Part shown: positions 1 to 12,798 of the stretch, piece after piece
Layout: each line of letters opens with the position of its first letter
How positions within the stretch are numbered: the first letter of the stretch is position 1
Assembly: GCF_002776525.5 (NCBI RefSeq)
Contig: NC_045443.1
Span: 41,579,492 to 41,643,491, forward strand
DNA length: 64,000 nucleotides
DNA from: Piliocolobus tephrosceles
Lineage: Eukaryota; Chordata; Mammalia; Primates; Cercopithecidae
Reading direction: 5' to 3'
The notes under the pieces: model-generated
What the model was told of the DNA's origin: nothing
Database searches by the model: none
Seen by the model: only the letters and a program-made list of their open reading frames with translations
Translations under genes and position numbers: made by a program

Positions 1-1394
1 GTAAATTTTAAATCAGAATTATGTTCCAGTGTTTAAGAAGAGTATGTCAGGATGTAATAGTGAATAAATTTCAAGATTTATGTCCCACATATTGAAAGGC
101 AGACATTCAGATCTGATGTTTGTAATATCCTTCCAATCTATAAAACTCAATGCCATCTTCATATCCTCAGTAAAAATTTCGTGGTTTACATGATACGACA
201 ATCCAACTAACAGCTGGAAGTGAAATCAAATGCATCGCTTTCTAGCTCTTCTTCATCAAAAATATCAGCACATGGTTATTTTAATCAGAATTTAATTATT
301 CATTGTGTCTATGAATTTGAAATTTAAATGAAGTGAAAAAATGAAAAATACATCGAAGGAAAACACCATCACTCAACAATACTAAAAGGAAGTAATTTGG
401 TTGTCAATCACTATGAAACATTATATATAGGATTTATAATTGTATAGTGATAGCTAGAAAAGATTTTTTCCTGTGTATCATAATTTGTTTGTTTTGCATC
501 TCTACATACAATGTAAACCTGATTTCATACTAATGATGAGGCGCAATATAGTAAAGTTCTTCCATGGGAAAAAAAAAGTAATAATATACGCACTTGGATG
601 CATCTAAATGCAGATGTTATGTATAACAATAATACTTGGCTTTCACTGATTAACCCCTAAGTCAACCTGGGTATGCTAATGTATCTAAAATAATTTTAAG
701 ATTCCTATCCAACAGTGTCATCAGTCATAATAACATGGACTTAAGATGAGGTTTAAATTTGGTATTCATATTGAGCTGTTTGCAGTATGAATGTGCTACC
801 TAGAAACAAACCAGTTGCTGTAAAATTCACATAGCTTTCCTCACTGTGATTTCAAAATAGATGTACAATAGAACACAATCCATGTTCTATTCAAAAATTT
901 CAGTATAATATAAAATGCAAATACTGCAGAAAATAAGAGTGAAAAGTCATCATTTACATGTATCTACATTTAAATTAAATTTAGTACATTTTTCTTCAGT
1001 ATCTATTTAGTACTGGAATATTTGGGGGTTAAAAATTATTATAAAGTTAACAGCCTTCAAAAAGCTTACAGTTTAGTTGAAGATATAAGAAAAAAACACA
1101 AAGCTTTAGTAAATGGTTTCATTATGAGAAGCTGCTAAAGTAGAGAAGTAAACACTGCTTACAGAGGGTTGCAAGAGATCAAGGGAGGATCTGGTTGGGT
1201 CAGGCAGGAATCCAAAAATGACTTCTTGGAGAACGAAGAATTTGACACGGATTTAATTTTTTTACATGTGTTGGTGAGGGCAGATGCAGATTCCCAATTA
1301 AAAACACCATGCATATACTTTGTCTCTTTTGTTTTTGGAATCTCGAGGCCCTTATAAATTTGAATCACACTGAATAACTTATAATAATCATAGC
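1..1394. other. AT-rich intron, nothing recognised
   Basis: No repeat family, exon or RNA gene was recognised. Short ORFs on either strand have no protein-like composition. Confidence 0.5.
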
Positions 1395-1605
1395 TACGAT
1401 TCACTGCCTACTACATACCACATACTTTGTTACATATATTATCTCATTTAATCCTTATTTAATCATTTATGACTAAAAACATCATTACAGAAAATTAAAA
1501 ACTTGACTTAGAAAAGCTAAATGGCTTGCCCAGGAACACGCAGCTAGTAAGTAGCAGAGTTGTGAATTACATCTGACTCCAAAATTCAGGCTATTGATTG
1601 CTATG
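1395..1605 (-). repeat. MIR SINE
   Basis: Matches the reverse complement of the MIR core and 3' region: ATTATCTCATTTAATCCTTA, then GCCCAGGAACACGCAGCTAGTAAG, then a degraded CTGACTCCAAAA block. Divergence is high, as expected for a mammal-wide SINE. Confidence 0.75.
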
Positions 1606-3349
1606 TAATTGATTGGCCAACGTATTTAATACTTGTGTTTTTCCGAATCTAATCCTTTTTTATTCTAGTGTTCTTCTTTATAATTATTCAGAAGTTTTTA
1701 ATGTTTATACAGTTTAATGTCTTTTTGTTGTATGTGAAGTCTTCTGCTGCTTTACAATTAGGACGGTATCATCTCTTTACTATATTTTATACTTCTTTAA
1801 AAACATCGTCTAAAAGGAATCTTAGAATTATAGCACTTCTTAAGGCAAAGGACAGCCATCACTTTCTGTTCATACTAAAACCCACGTTTTCACAAGGTAG
1901 AAAGAAATTTTTAAAAGAAAAGGATAACAACATGTTCAAGTGCAAATCCCCGCCAAACAAAGTAACCAGCTAACAGAACTTGGACTCTAGCACCAATTGC
2001 CTGCAATTAAAAATCTCTTGAAGCTTAACATTAAATTAGTTTGGTAAATAGACACCTCCAATGTCTGAGAGTCTTCTCCTCTAACACCAGTGGTCAGGCC
2101 CTAGAAACACTGTGCATTGTGCTGGATAATTCTGCTTCATTCTACTAGCAATATCCTACATCCTCTAGCTGACACCTTTATACACTAGATTCTGCTCTTC
2201 TGGTAACAGAACGTAAATGTCCTTGACCATCTAATGAATCATAACACAATGTTTTCATATATCAGGCTGTTAAATATCTGTGAAAGGGAAGGAAAGAAGA
2301 AGGGAGAAGGAAGGAAGGAGTACCACTTTTTTCTTATAGACCTAAAACCAGAAATTTTGGAGTTGTAATATAGAACATTAATTAAACTCAGCTTGTACTC
2401 ATTTTGGAAGGATCTGCAGTACAATAATTATCTTGTGAAAGTACTGAGGTGCTGTGGACAAGTTCAGAGAGTTGTTTAGTATACTAGGAGAGAGACAGGG
2501 TGTATTTTATCAGGGGATTCAGTTGTTGCCATTCTTTTTGGAAAAAAGCAAGAAGTCTCAGTATTGCAGATCCATGGGCTGTGTGATTTGGATGCTCTTC
2601 ACAAACCAGTACAGGTCACTACATTATTAGCTTTGGTGGGGACACTTACAAGTGACACTTATGGATGGACTTCGGTAAAACCCATTGACATCTTAAGCAA
2701 TCTAGTCTACAGAAATATTAGAGGAAAATGACTAAGCAGTCATACATTTTTTAGATAAACCATCCCTCTAAACATGTAGTTTGATACTGTTGTTATAAGC
2801 TACTCAAGAGCAATTCACACCTCTTCTATGGGCTTCTCTGCTCCAAGACTTATTTAGCATTAATTCTAAGGGAGCTTTTTCTCGGGTTTCTAGTAATCGG
2901 ATGATAGTTGTGACTAGAGGTTAGTTGTCACTATGTTTAGGGCCATAACCTGCTACAATCTAAGAGAGAACTTACTTATATGAAATTTATATTCCAGAAA
3001 ACGCTTGGGTTAGAGAAAGTGAAGCAGCTTTCTTTGTGAAACATACACCGATATGTTACTACAGCTGCTGTTTTTCCAACATTTTAAAATTTGAACAGAG
3101 GAGTAGAAGATGCAAGATAGACAATACATTTCCTGTGGCTGGAGAAATATATCAGAGAAGAAAGTTTCTCTGAGGGTAGTGGGCTGACTATGAAGGTATA
3201 TGATGTGTAGCAGGACCACAACTAAATTTGAAAGATAAAGGAGAAAAAATGAGAAGATTATGTACTATTGTAATGAACAATAACAGGGAGGCAGTGTATA
3301 TAGTATATATTTTAATTTCCAGACAGGCTTAGTTTCAGATGCCATTTTA
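1606..3349. other. Intron without recognised elements; purine tract at 2281-2320
   Basis: A GGAA/GAAGG-rich purine stretch of about 40 bases sits at 2281-2320. The open frame at 1668-1973 (101 codons) is AT-driven and has no recognisable motif. Nothing else was supported. Confidence 0.5.
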
Positions 3350-3490
3350 TCCTAGTTCTATGGACATGAGAAAGTTAGCTAAGCTTTCTAAGTTTAAAAT
3401 GCGGAAATTAGGAACTGTATGAAAGAGCAGTTGTGAAGAATAAATTTAAAGGATGAAAGTTAAATTGCTGGCAATAATAAGGACACTCAA
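3350..3490 (+). repeat. Possible MIR fragment
   Basis: GGACATGAGAAAGTTAGCTAAGC through GGATGAAAGTTAAATTGCTGGC follows the MIR order (core, GGGATAATAAT-like, GGATTAAATGAG-like) but only weakly. Confidence 0.4.
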
Positions 3491-4489
3491 GAAAAATTAG
3501 TTGCCTATTATCTACTTCAGTGGGAAAATTTCTTTTGCTTTTACTAGATAGATGTCTTCTCTTTTCCATTTCATTTTAATTCTGTGGAGAGAGCCTAAAT
3601 GTCCCACAGTGTTTGTTCTCCTCACAATCTTTTCTGAAATCAAATCTATTTTGGACATTTTTCTTGTTTCCAAAATGCCACTACTTTCAATGATTACATC
3701 AAGGGAAAATTGCCTGCTGACATATTGAGCAACAGCTATTCACTCTGTTTCTTGTCATTACCTTATTTACTCACTTTATATTATAGAAAAATTTTACTTA
3801 CTACCATGTCATTTTAACAGAAATCTATTTTTAATGCTACTAAAGTGACTGCCAGAAGTCATATTGTAAACGTATTTGATGCCCACATCAGTAGCAAATT
3901 CCCTAAAAGTCATTTTTAACACCAGGCATTTTTAATTCACTATTTGTTTCTTGTTCACTGACCACACCGATTCCATTCAAGTCAATACTGACTTCTTGGC
4001 ATTCTTCAGTTTGCTTGGCAACTAGGAATTTGTTCCGATTTTCTTCTCCTGGCATGCTTGGTTAATTTTCTTCTAGTCTTTTCACTGGTGTGCTCAGTCT
4101 CCCTTCCTAATCCTTATTTGACCAAGAATCTTAACAACCAAAGCACACTCAAATTTCCTCCCTCTCCTTATAGTAATTTCATAAGCTAATCCAACTATTG
4201 ATTTTATTGTAAAAATATGTTTCATAATATTTTGTGTTTCATCAAATAAGCTTTGTCTGAACACACTATAGGGCAATAAAAATATTGTAACCAGATAGAC
4301 TTGTTTTCTCAACACATGATTTTAAGGTTTCTGCTATATCATTCTAGTGCTCTGAAGAGTGCAAAGATGGATAATCTGAGATCTGCGACCCCATGGAACT
4401 TCTTAAATACTCAAGAACTGGTGATACAAATAGATAACTAACTATGCTATATTGTAGAAGTTGTTTAGTGCCATAACAGAGAAAATAAT

Positions 4490-4730
4490 AATAGTAATAA
4501 TAATGACAGTAGCTAAATTCTTAAGTGCTTACTACAGACTGCAAAACACTGTGCTAACTGTTTTATATGCAGTATCCCCTTTAGTCTTCATAAAAGGCCT
4601 GTTCGGTTAGGTATTATTTTTATTTTTATTTTATAAATGAGAATACAGAGCTTGCTTGGCGCAATTAGGTGCTTTGTCCAAAGTCACATAGCTAGAAAGT
4701 AACAAGGCCAGACTTCAGTGCTTTAAAATA
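4490..4730 (-). repeat. MIR SINE
   Basis: Starts with an AATAATAATAGT run, then TAAGTGCTTACTACAGACTGC, AGGTATTATTTTTAT and CAAAGTCACATAGCTAGAAAGT. These are successive landmarks of the MIR reverse complement in the correct order. Confidence 0.85.
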
Positions 4731-4739
4731 CACAACCTG

Positions 4740-5180
4740 TAAACAAAAATCTCATGAAGCTTAAGGAGCTCAAAGAGATGAGGACTGACTGAAGGTTCTG
4801 GGAAAGCATTACATGGGAAACAGGCCAAACAGGTGGCTCTTGAAAGACAGAAAGGGGTTTTAACAGGAAAGAGTAAAGATAGGAAAGAACACAGCATCTG
4901 GAGAAAACACAGGTGCACAAGATAAAAGCATGGGGTATAAGAGGGCCCTCAAGTACTTGAGCTGGCAGATGGTGATGACTAAAAGAGAACAGTAAGGAAT
5001 AAGTATTGGTAGTGTCCAGACTACAACAGAATTTTATTTGGTAGGCAATAAATAGCTGCTTCCAGCTGTAGAAGAAAATGTGGCATGGAAAATTAGAGTT
5101 GATTTTTAGGAAAACTAATCTAACAGTAATGTGTAGATGAAGAGAGATTAACTTTCCTTGACAAAATGGGCTTCTCATGT
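4740..5180 (-). repeat. LINE2 (L2) fragment
   Basis: Purine-rich sequence with GGAAAGCATTACATGGGAAACA, AGGTGCACAAGATAAAAGC and GGCAATAAATAGCTGCTTCC. The order follows the reverse complement of the L2 3' half. A 151-codon antisense reading frame here (4723-5178) falls inside the repeat and is not a gene. Confidence 0.6.
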
Positions 5181-5287
5181 TAGAAAGTTAGCATTCTTCT
5201 CTCTTTTTATCCCTCTTTCTTCCTTTTATTCTTCTCCATTTGAACTAGATTATTATTGAGAGTTGAGACAGAAGTCTGTGCAACACT

Positions 5288-5365
5288 GAGAGAGGGAAGA
5301 GGAGAAGAATGAGAAGGCGGAGGAGGATAAGGAGGAAGGGGAGAAGGAGGAGGAGGAGGAGGGGT
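5288..5365 (+). repeat. Polypurine (GGA/GAA)n tract
   Basis: Almost pure A/G for about 75 bases (GAGGAGGATAAGGAGGAAGG and similar), ending in four GGA units. Low-complexity sequence that could form triplex DNA. Confidence 0.85.
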
Positions 5366-6299
5366 GTTGACAACAAAGAAAAACAGAAAGAAACTGAGTG
5401 CTTATTACCTGCAAAGCACTGTGCTAAGCAACGTATATATTCAGCATAAGGAAGTACTAAGGACAGAGGAGGAATTACTGGGAAGTTTACAACAAAATCA
5501 CAAGATTTGAATCCCTTTAAGGCAGGAACCATGTCTTACTCATTTTATGCATCCCAGCCCCTATGATTTTGTGAATTAAACTGTCTTGAATAGAGGGTCT
5601 AAAGTATAATGGAGAAAATGATGAAGGAAGAGGGATAGATTTATACTCCAATTTTGGGCTCCAAAGTGAATCAATATTTGAGTCAAGAGGAAGAAACACT
5701 TTAGATAACTTAGGTTCTTAACCTGGGCAAGTGGGAAGGTGGTGATGAGATTAATAGATTTAAGAGAGCCTCTTACCTATAGGTATTTTGTTATTCTTGT
5801 TTGCCTGGGTTTTGTTTATTTTTTATGGCAAAGAAGAAAATAGAAATAAAAAGTCAAAATATAAAGGCAAGGACCACCTTAGGAAACAAAATTTACTCTA
5901 TTGATGGTGATCATAAACCAAATAAACACTCTTCACCCCAAATCTGTTTAACGACCACCACTTAGATGGTAAACCCTTGGGTCTAATTCACCAATCACCC
6001 CCAACATCCAAAACAAAATGACTGGCACAAAATTGGTCTCCAGTGAATATCTGTTAAGGAATGCATCATTGATTCTATAGTGTGTCTCAATCTAACATGC
6101 AAAACACCTGACAATGCTGAATATTCAAGGTATTCCAGAATGGCAATCCTGCAGTATCTCTTATTGTCTCTTCAAGTGCTTGCCCCATTTCCATCCTCAG
6201 CACATTACTCCACGAACAACCTCACAGATAAACATTCAGGTCATCAGGAGAGAATGTCCTCAGATTTCCCATCCACAGACAAATATACAGCTAAATCTA
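5366..6299. other. Intron with weak MIR/L2 traces
   Basis: GAGTGCTTATTACCTGCAAAGCA at 5397 resembles the MIR 3' end, and AGGCAGGAACCATGTCTTACTC at 5521 resembles the L2 3' end. Both are too short to delimit. The rest is unrecognised. Confidence 0.4.
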
Positions 6300-6995
6300 T
6301 CCTTAAGTCTTTCTTCCTCCCAAACCAGGAATCCGGGAGTCACTATAGACTCCTCCCTCCCTTCTTCTCACTCCCCACATTCATCTGGGTGCCAGGTCAC
6401 CTGGATTCTTCTTTCTTGAAAGTTCTCATTTCTGTCCTCCCATCTCTATCCCCATTGCTCTGCAGGTGCCCAAAACTGGGCACTAAATAGCTCTTGTTTG
6501 GATTAGTGCAATATCCTCATGATGACAACACTGTCTCCAGTTTGGTGCATTTTCAGACCATTATCAGAATAACTCTTTATAAAATCTAATCTCCTTTCCT
6601 TCTGCCCCCACCAATCCTCCCCATTCTCTCTTCTTCTCTCTTAATTTTGCTATTGGTGGCACATCATTGTTTTTACTGGCCAGCAAGGCACTAAATCCTC
6701 ATTAAAGCTTTCATCATGGCCCGCTGCTTTCACCAAACTGCACACTGATGTACCTACTGCAACATCTAGTAGTAATATCACTTGTTGAGACTCTACTAAA
6801 GGCCATGTCTTTCGCATGTGCTTCTTTGCTGCCACAGGTGCTATTCTCTGCCCAGAAAGCCCCTTCCCACTTTCTTTGCTTAACTGTTCTACTCACCTCC
6901 CACTCAGATCACACAAAACTCCTTCAGAAAATTTTCTTTGAGACTCTCAGTCTCATTTATATGAGCTCTGTAGAGCCTTGTGTTTCATTTCGTTA
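6300..6995 (+). repeat. LINE2 (L2) fragment
   Basis: L2 landmarks appear in order: GGGAGTCACTATAGACTCCTC, GATTAGTGCAATATCCTC, CATGTCTTTCGCATGTGC, CTCTGCCCAGAAAGCCCCTTCC and CACTCAGATCACACAAAACTCC. The overlapping open frames (6080-6490, 6748-7005) follow the old L2 ORF region or chance and are not intact. Confidence 0.75.
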
Positions 6996-7014
6996 TAACA
7001 TTTGAAAGGCAGAA

Positions 7015-7130
7015 TGTGAAGTGGTTTGGTGAAAGGACTTTGGAGTCAGGCTGTCTCAGCTCAAATCCTGGCTCTTCCTTTTACTAACTGAGGTCTTGGG
7101 CAAGTTACTTAATCTCTTCAAACCACAAAA
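7015..7130 (+). repeat. MIR SINE, 5' half
   Basis: TTGGAGTCAGGCTGTCTCAG, CAAATCCTGGCTCTTCC and CTTGGGCAAGTTACTTAATC are the tRNA-derived and core parts of MIR. The 3' half seems to resume near 7504. Confidence 0.9.
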
Positions 7131-7503
7131 TGAATCTAAAAACAGTACAGAAGTAAAATTCCCTGCAGGATCTGGGGCTATACTCAAGTATTTCGGCAGT
7201 AAAAATATGACCATTCAAACCAAATAGGATCAATAAAGAAGTAAAATAGCCTCACATCTGATCAAATTTTGCTGCCAAATGAATTTTAAAAAATAAACAT
7301 TTGAAGTACCTACGTCCTTCACGTGGATTTACTCATTGTTATTGTGCTCGAACATTTTTTTAAAGCGCATCCATACAGTACCTCTTTGAAATAAAAATCA
7401 ATAAGAAAAAACAAAGAAAATAAATAAACACTTGATCATCACAGCTGTCTGGACTTTTTGGAGTTTAGAATTGTAGATGAGGGGCTGTGAATGTGCATGC
7501 CTT

Positions 7504-7590
7504 TCATAGAGTTGTGAGGCTCAAATGTGGTAACGTCTGGAAAGCACTGAGAATAATCCTGGTTCTCATAGCGCTTCATGAGTTAGTATT
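7504..7590 (+). repeat. MIR SINE, possible 3' half
   Basis: GAGTTGTGAGGCTCAAATG and GGAAAGCACTGAGAATAATCC follow the MIR order after the 5' half at 7015-7130. If they belong together, the roughly 370 bases between them are a foreign insertion. Confidence 0.5.
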
Positions 7591-7609
7591 AGACTAGCTG
7601 TCTTCATGC

Positions 7610-7765
7610 TGTCAGGGATTGTTAATTCTCTTACCTGTCCCTCTATAATCAGTATACTTCTTGAGAAAGAAAATGTTAGTATAGATCTTTGAATCCTCAC
7701 ATCTTGCCATAACACCTGCCACTTTTTAGGCACTTGATACATATGGATGAATCAATGATGGGTAG
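7610..7765 (+). repeat. L2 3' end
   Basis: ACCTGTCCCTCTATAATCAG and TTTTTAGGCACTTGATACAT followed by a GATGAATCAATGA tail match the L2 3' terminus. Confidence 0.55.
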
Positions 7766-8960
7766 GCTCCAATAGATACAAAAATCAACATTTTTCAATT
7801 CCTCAGAGTATTTTACATCTAGAGCTCATTGCACTCACTCAGAATCCCTGTAACACGCGTGAGATTTAATATTTAGAAAAGTATCTACACACTGCTTAAG
7901 AGATCATGATGCTTAACTTCACCAATGCAAAGTTCAAGCTTGTTGCTCGTGTGTTTTCATGTTGGTGCTGCCCCTAAATTTGGCAAGAGGCATGATTTTC
8001 CATCTATTGACGTTTATTTCATAAAAAGAAAGGCTTTCACTAAGCTGGTGAAAATCTCTGCTGGAGAAAAATATCACCTTCACCTACCTAACCCCATATG
8101 ATATATTCATTTTTTGAAAACTTTAAGGCCTGCTCTCCTTTAATAACTGCAAATAAATAAGATGAGAGAGTATACTCAACAAAGAACACCAGAAAAAAGT
8201 ACCTCAAAACAAAATGAAATATAAAAGGTAATGTCTGAAATATATAATTTCCCAAGAAAAACAGCCATAGCATTCCAACATAGACAGTCTTTCCAATGAA
8301 TTTTAAGATATTAGATTTCCACAGTTGGATCAGATCAGATACTATTTTCCAACCTTTCATCTTCTAACTTATAGAAAAGAGAATGATTCCTCAGATTTTA
8401 AAGTGATGAGACTATGGGGCAAAAGAAACCTATCAGTGTTTTCATTCAGGGGCTTAATTTTAAAATGAGCTTCATTATGAAATTTATCTTTCTTGGAGTA
8501 TGTTATTTTAATATCTCCTGCAGCAAAATACAAGATAAAAGATAATTTCCTATTCCAAAGGATGACTACATACATTGTTCTTGATAAAACAGGAAGAAGC
8601 ATGTGAAAGTATCTTTTGTGCACTTTTATTTCATGCTTCTGTGTTTACTGTGTTTCAGATTATTTAGTTATTTCTGACATTTTAGAGCTAATATCTTTAA
8701 AGATTCTTTAATATTTTGATTTGCAGTGGTGTGTTTATTGATGTTATAAATATGTGTTAAGGTCTCCTGTGCTTAAATTAGAGTTGTGGTCATTACAAGT
8801 TGAGTAAGGCAGAATTCTTACCCTCAAGATATCTACATATGTTGTTCCCTCATAAAATAATAGATACAACTGCATTTCTTTATGTGTGCATATATGTAGG
8901 TAAGTGTGTGAATATATAGTATATATGTGTGTGTATGTATATAATTTATACACACTAGAC
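7766..8960. other. Intron, nothing recognised
   Basis: AT-rich with short chance ORFs. A run of imperfect TATATGTGTG/ATAT repeats at about 8890-8945 leads into the tetranucleotide repeat. Confidence 0.5.

Positions 8961-9010
<50 letters not shown>
8961..9010 (+). repeat. (ATAG)n microsatellite
   Basis: About twelve uninterrupted tetranucleotide units over 50 bases. The antisense SIYLSIYL-type open frame is an artefact of this repeat. Confidence 0.97.
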
Positions 9011-9538
9011 GTTAAGTAGCAAGTAATGTCTAATTTATACTTGTGTTTTGTTCTGCTCGAGTGGCAGGAATCAATTTAGAAATATAGTTAAATCTTTTTT
9101 GTTGTTTGTTATTCCAAAAGTCATCTTTTCTAAAATACAAAGGAATGTTCTCTTTTAGTAATGTGGTTAGAGTGTCTCTCCTTTTATATTATATTTTTTT
9201 CAAGAATTTAAAATGGATTTTATTCTAAATCTCACTCTGAATCATTCACTTTTACTTGATAAGGTTCCTTAAACTGCAATAATTCTTCTCTCACTGTGCC
9301 TCACAGAGGGGAGCTCTTGCCCTCAGGAATCACTAAAAGTTTTCAGAGAAGTTTAAGAGATACTTTAACGTCAATTCATCATTCTCTTTCCCTGATTGTT
9401 TCTCACACTAACAAGCTAACTCTTCCCTTCTCCTGATGTTTTCCATTTTTACTTACTCCCTTGGCCTCTGGGATCCCAATCAACTGTTGCTCAGATATGA
9501 ATAGAAATGTGACCCAAAGATCAGAAAATGCGTAGCTT
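9011..9538. other. Intron, nothing recognised
   Basis: No transposon landmarks, splice-flanked ORF or RNA gene recognised. Confidence 0.5.
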
Positions 9539-9550
9539 AAGGAGCAACTG

Positions 9551-9847
9551 GATGAAGTTGGAAATCATCATTCTCTGCAAACTAACACAAGAACAGAAAA
9601 ACCAAACACTGCATGTTCTCACTTATGAGAGCTGAACAATGAGAACACATGGACACAGGGAGGGGAACATCACACTGGGGCTTCACAGGGGGATGGGGGC
9701 TAGGGGAGGGATAGCATTAGAAGAAATACCTAAGGTAGGTGATGGGTTGATGAGTGCAGCAAATCACCATGGCACGTGTATACCCATGTAACAAAACTGC
9801 ACGTCCTGCACATGTACCCTAGAACTTAAAGTATAATAATAATAAAA
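9551..9847 (+). mobile_element. 5'-truncated L1 (L1PA-type 3' end) with TSD
   Basis: Starts at GATGAAGTTGGAAATCATCA, the last part of ORF2, and runs through the L1 3' UTR to CCTAGAACTTAAAGTATAAT and a short A-rich tail. AAGGAGCAACTG at 9539-9550 and AAGAAGCAACTG at 9848-9859 form a 12-bp target-site duplication with one mismatch, so both ends are well fixed. About 300 bp, severely 5'-truncated. Confidence 0.95.
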
Positions 9848-9859
9848 AAGAAGCAACTG

Positions 9860-11100
9860 AACGACAACAAATGGGGATTGATTCTGATGCCAATTTTCTT
9901 TACTTTCCCTTCTCTTTCCACTACTTGCCTTCTTATATCTCTGTTTCTTGCACTTGCTTCCTTCCCAGTTGCAAGCTTTACTCACACCTCTCTCCAATAT
10001 ATTCGTTTCAATTTCTTACATTCTTCCACAAAATTAAAAACTTTAAAATAATGTACGCTTCTCCCCAACTGCAAGTGTATATTTTAATTGCAATCAGCAA
10101 TGTCCTGCTCTAGGAAAAACGCTCACTCTTTGTATTCATGGCTCTTATTCTACTCTCCTCTAATTACACCCGGCACCTCCCCCCTCACTACCTTCTTTCC
10201 CCAAACCTCTTTTCTCTGGGATCCCAGATCTAGTACAATGGGCAAATAGGTGTATTTAAAGGTTACCCCTTGTAACGTTATTTAAACATGTTCCATATAT
10301 CTTCCCATGAATGATAAAATCCATTCACTCACTCACAATGTCCCTTTAAGGTAAAGTGAGATAAGAGGAAGGCAGAAAGGCAAAATGAAAAGGATTTGCA
10401 GTTATCAAAATATAGCTGGCTCAAGTAGCCTCCAGGGCCTCTAGGACAGACAGAGCAAGTTGATTGACTCAGTAACGCTCCTGCTTCTCTGTCTTCTAAC
10501 TTGGTCTCTGCATTCTCCATCCTCTGCCCACAATGCAAAATAATAAACTAAATGAAAATGATTACTTTGAAAGTGAGACATGATCATTATGGAAAGTTCC
10601 AGAGCAGTGAAAAACAGAATGATGGAATCATAATGTGAAACTCTTGAGGAACATAATTTTCTCAAAGAGAAGATGACAAATATACATATATATTTCTGAA
10701 CAAGTGAATGTTGGGGAAAATACACTACAGATTTTAATTATAGATTTATTTGGGGGATAGGAAAGTCCTCTTTTTTAAAATATTCGCTCTCTGTCACTAC
10801 CTCAGGACTTTCATGACCCAGCATATTTGCCTAAACTTTCGTTAGACTGCTGTGCATTCCTTTATCATGGTATTGAACACCCGGCATGGCAGTTTTATAT
10901 TTGCCTACGAACCTTTGCTTCTAGGTGATGAGAGCCTTCATTATAAAGATGTGTTTTGTTTTTACACCCTTATCAACATAACAAAGAGTAGTTAAAAGGG
11001 AATTAGCTCCACCATAATGGCGTCAACCAACTCTCCAGCCACCCCTACACATCCAAGTAAAAACAATATATAATTTGACGTGCAAATGCAACTTCAAAAG
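9860..11100. other. Intron, nothing recognised
   Basis: Pyrimidine-rich around 9890-10220. No element could be assigned. Confidence 0.5.
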
Positions 11101-11109
11101 GAGGCCCCT

Positions 11110-11268
11110 AGTTCCCCACATCACATATATTATTTATCACTGCCAAACCTTTGGCAGGTGACTTTGCTGTATCCTGTGTTTGGCAGAGTGTCTGACCAGA
11201 AGTTAGTACTTCATCTGTGTTTGTTGACTGAATGTTTTCATGCATAAAAAAAAAAAAAAAAAAAACGG
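11110..11268 (+). repeat. Possible L2 3' tail followed by a poly(A) run
   Basis: GGCAGAGTGTCTGACCAGAAG then TTTGTTGACTGAATG resemble the L2 terminus. A run of about 21 A follows at about 11247. No flanking duplication was found, so the A run is scored as simple sequence. Confidence 0.4.
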
Positions 11269-11794
11269 AGCAGGTTGGCATGATACATCAAGAGGAGAAA
11301 AAAAATCCATCTAGAATGTTCTAAGAAGTTCCTGACCTGATTGCTGAATGCTTGTGCAACAGAAGGCTTTTATTTGGATGTCATTAGATTTATACTCCTG
11401 GACTCTCCTGTCTCTGTCTCCAGTCAAATATTTCAGAGAAAAACATCTAGAAAAGTATTTATTACACTGTGGTTAATCAAATCTAACAACACATGACCCT
11501 ATCTCACAATCTTTCCTGAACTGGATTGAAACACTCACGTTTGCCAGCCCAAAAGCAGTTAGTATTTTTACTTTTTCTGTGAATATTATGGACAATTCTA
11601 TATTACCTAAGATAAAATGAAACTCAAAAGGTAATTCGGAAAAAAAATCAAAATATATCAGAAGAAGCTCAATTTTAATCATTAGCCTTCTCTAACATCT
11701 CTAAAAAATGTTTTCCCTATAAAAGTGCATGATTTTAAAAAATATGTGTATCAACATATTTGAATGTAGTCAGTTAATATGCAAACATACTCAC

Positions 11795-12275
11795 CTGTAG
11801 CCCTCTTATTTCATTCAACAGGCAGAACAATCATTTCAAAACATAAAACAGATCATGACTTATTTTCCCATTTTGAATAAAATCTAAAGTATTTGCCATG
11901 ACGACAGTGTGCCCTGCAATCTTCTACCTCTCTCTCTTCCCAATCACACTGGCCGCTCTGTGTTCCTTGAATAGCAAAAGCATTTTGCTGTCCCATCTTC
12001 TTGAGATGCTGTTAATTCACAGGTTCTTGTAGCTCACTCACTTGTTCACTTACTTCAGAACCCTGCTCAGAGGACACCTCCTTAGACACGCTCTGTCTCA
12101 GACCACTTCTTTTACCTGGATTTATTTCTTCACAACACTTCTTCCTATCTAACATCATACTATATAAAATTATTTGCTTATATATTTATGGTCTGTCTTC
12201 CTCATTCAAATAAAAGTTGGATGAGGACAGAGACCCTAATTTATTCACTGACACATCTCCCCCACGTAAGAGAGA
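11795..12275 (+). repeat. LINE2 (L2) fragment
   Basis: ACAGATCATGACTTATTTTCCC, TTCTACCTCTCTCTCTTCCC, CAGAGGACACCTCCTTAGAC and AAAGTTGGATGAGGACAGAG are L2 landmarks in order. Confidence 0.7.
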
Positions 12276-12344
12276 ATTTGTTTACAGTAGAAACAGAGAA
12301 TTTTCAGAGAAACTGGACCCTATTGGCTGCATCCCTCACCAATT

Positions 12345-12478
12345 TTTTTTAACTGATGATATGAAGAAATTGAGGCTCATTCAGAGTAAATGACATATCC
12401 AAGGTCACAGTTAATAAGTGGCAGAATTAATAAGTGACAGAACCTTAGTTATCTTTACTTCCAGTCCAGCAGCTTTTG
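12345..12478 (-). repeat. MIR SINE with internal 16-bp duplication
   Basis: GAAATTGAGGCTCATTCAG, CCAAGGTCACAG and TAATAAGTGGCAGAA match the MIR reverse complement. The unit TTAATAAGTGRCAGAA occurs twice in tandem at about 12411-12442. Confidence 0.8.
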
Positions 12479-12798
12479 ACTGTAAAGAAACAAACAAAAG
12501 AAATGGATACCCACACTGATTTTCGATTTTATGGAAATTTACATTTTGTTTTTTAGAAAAGCCTCTCTCTAAAAATTGTAATAGTTTTAAATCTTGGTTT
12601 ATTTTTTGTTTTCTTTCCCTTCACTAGCAGTGAGCCCTAGTGTGATTTTGCAAATCCCAGAACTTGAAAGCTAACAGGTTGTGACAGCTGGTATGTCCCA
12701 TGCTCGTCAAATTCAGTGGTCTGTAACAGGGTAAATGACACAATTACTGCTGTAATTACTGCTGCTGACAATACAGTCTCCCTAGTGAATGCTTTATG

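Noticed and set aside
4723..5178. 151-codon minus-strand ORF
   Set aside because: Lies in an L2-like repeat and ends in low-complexity Leu/Phe/Ser-rich sequence.
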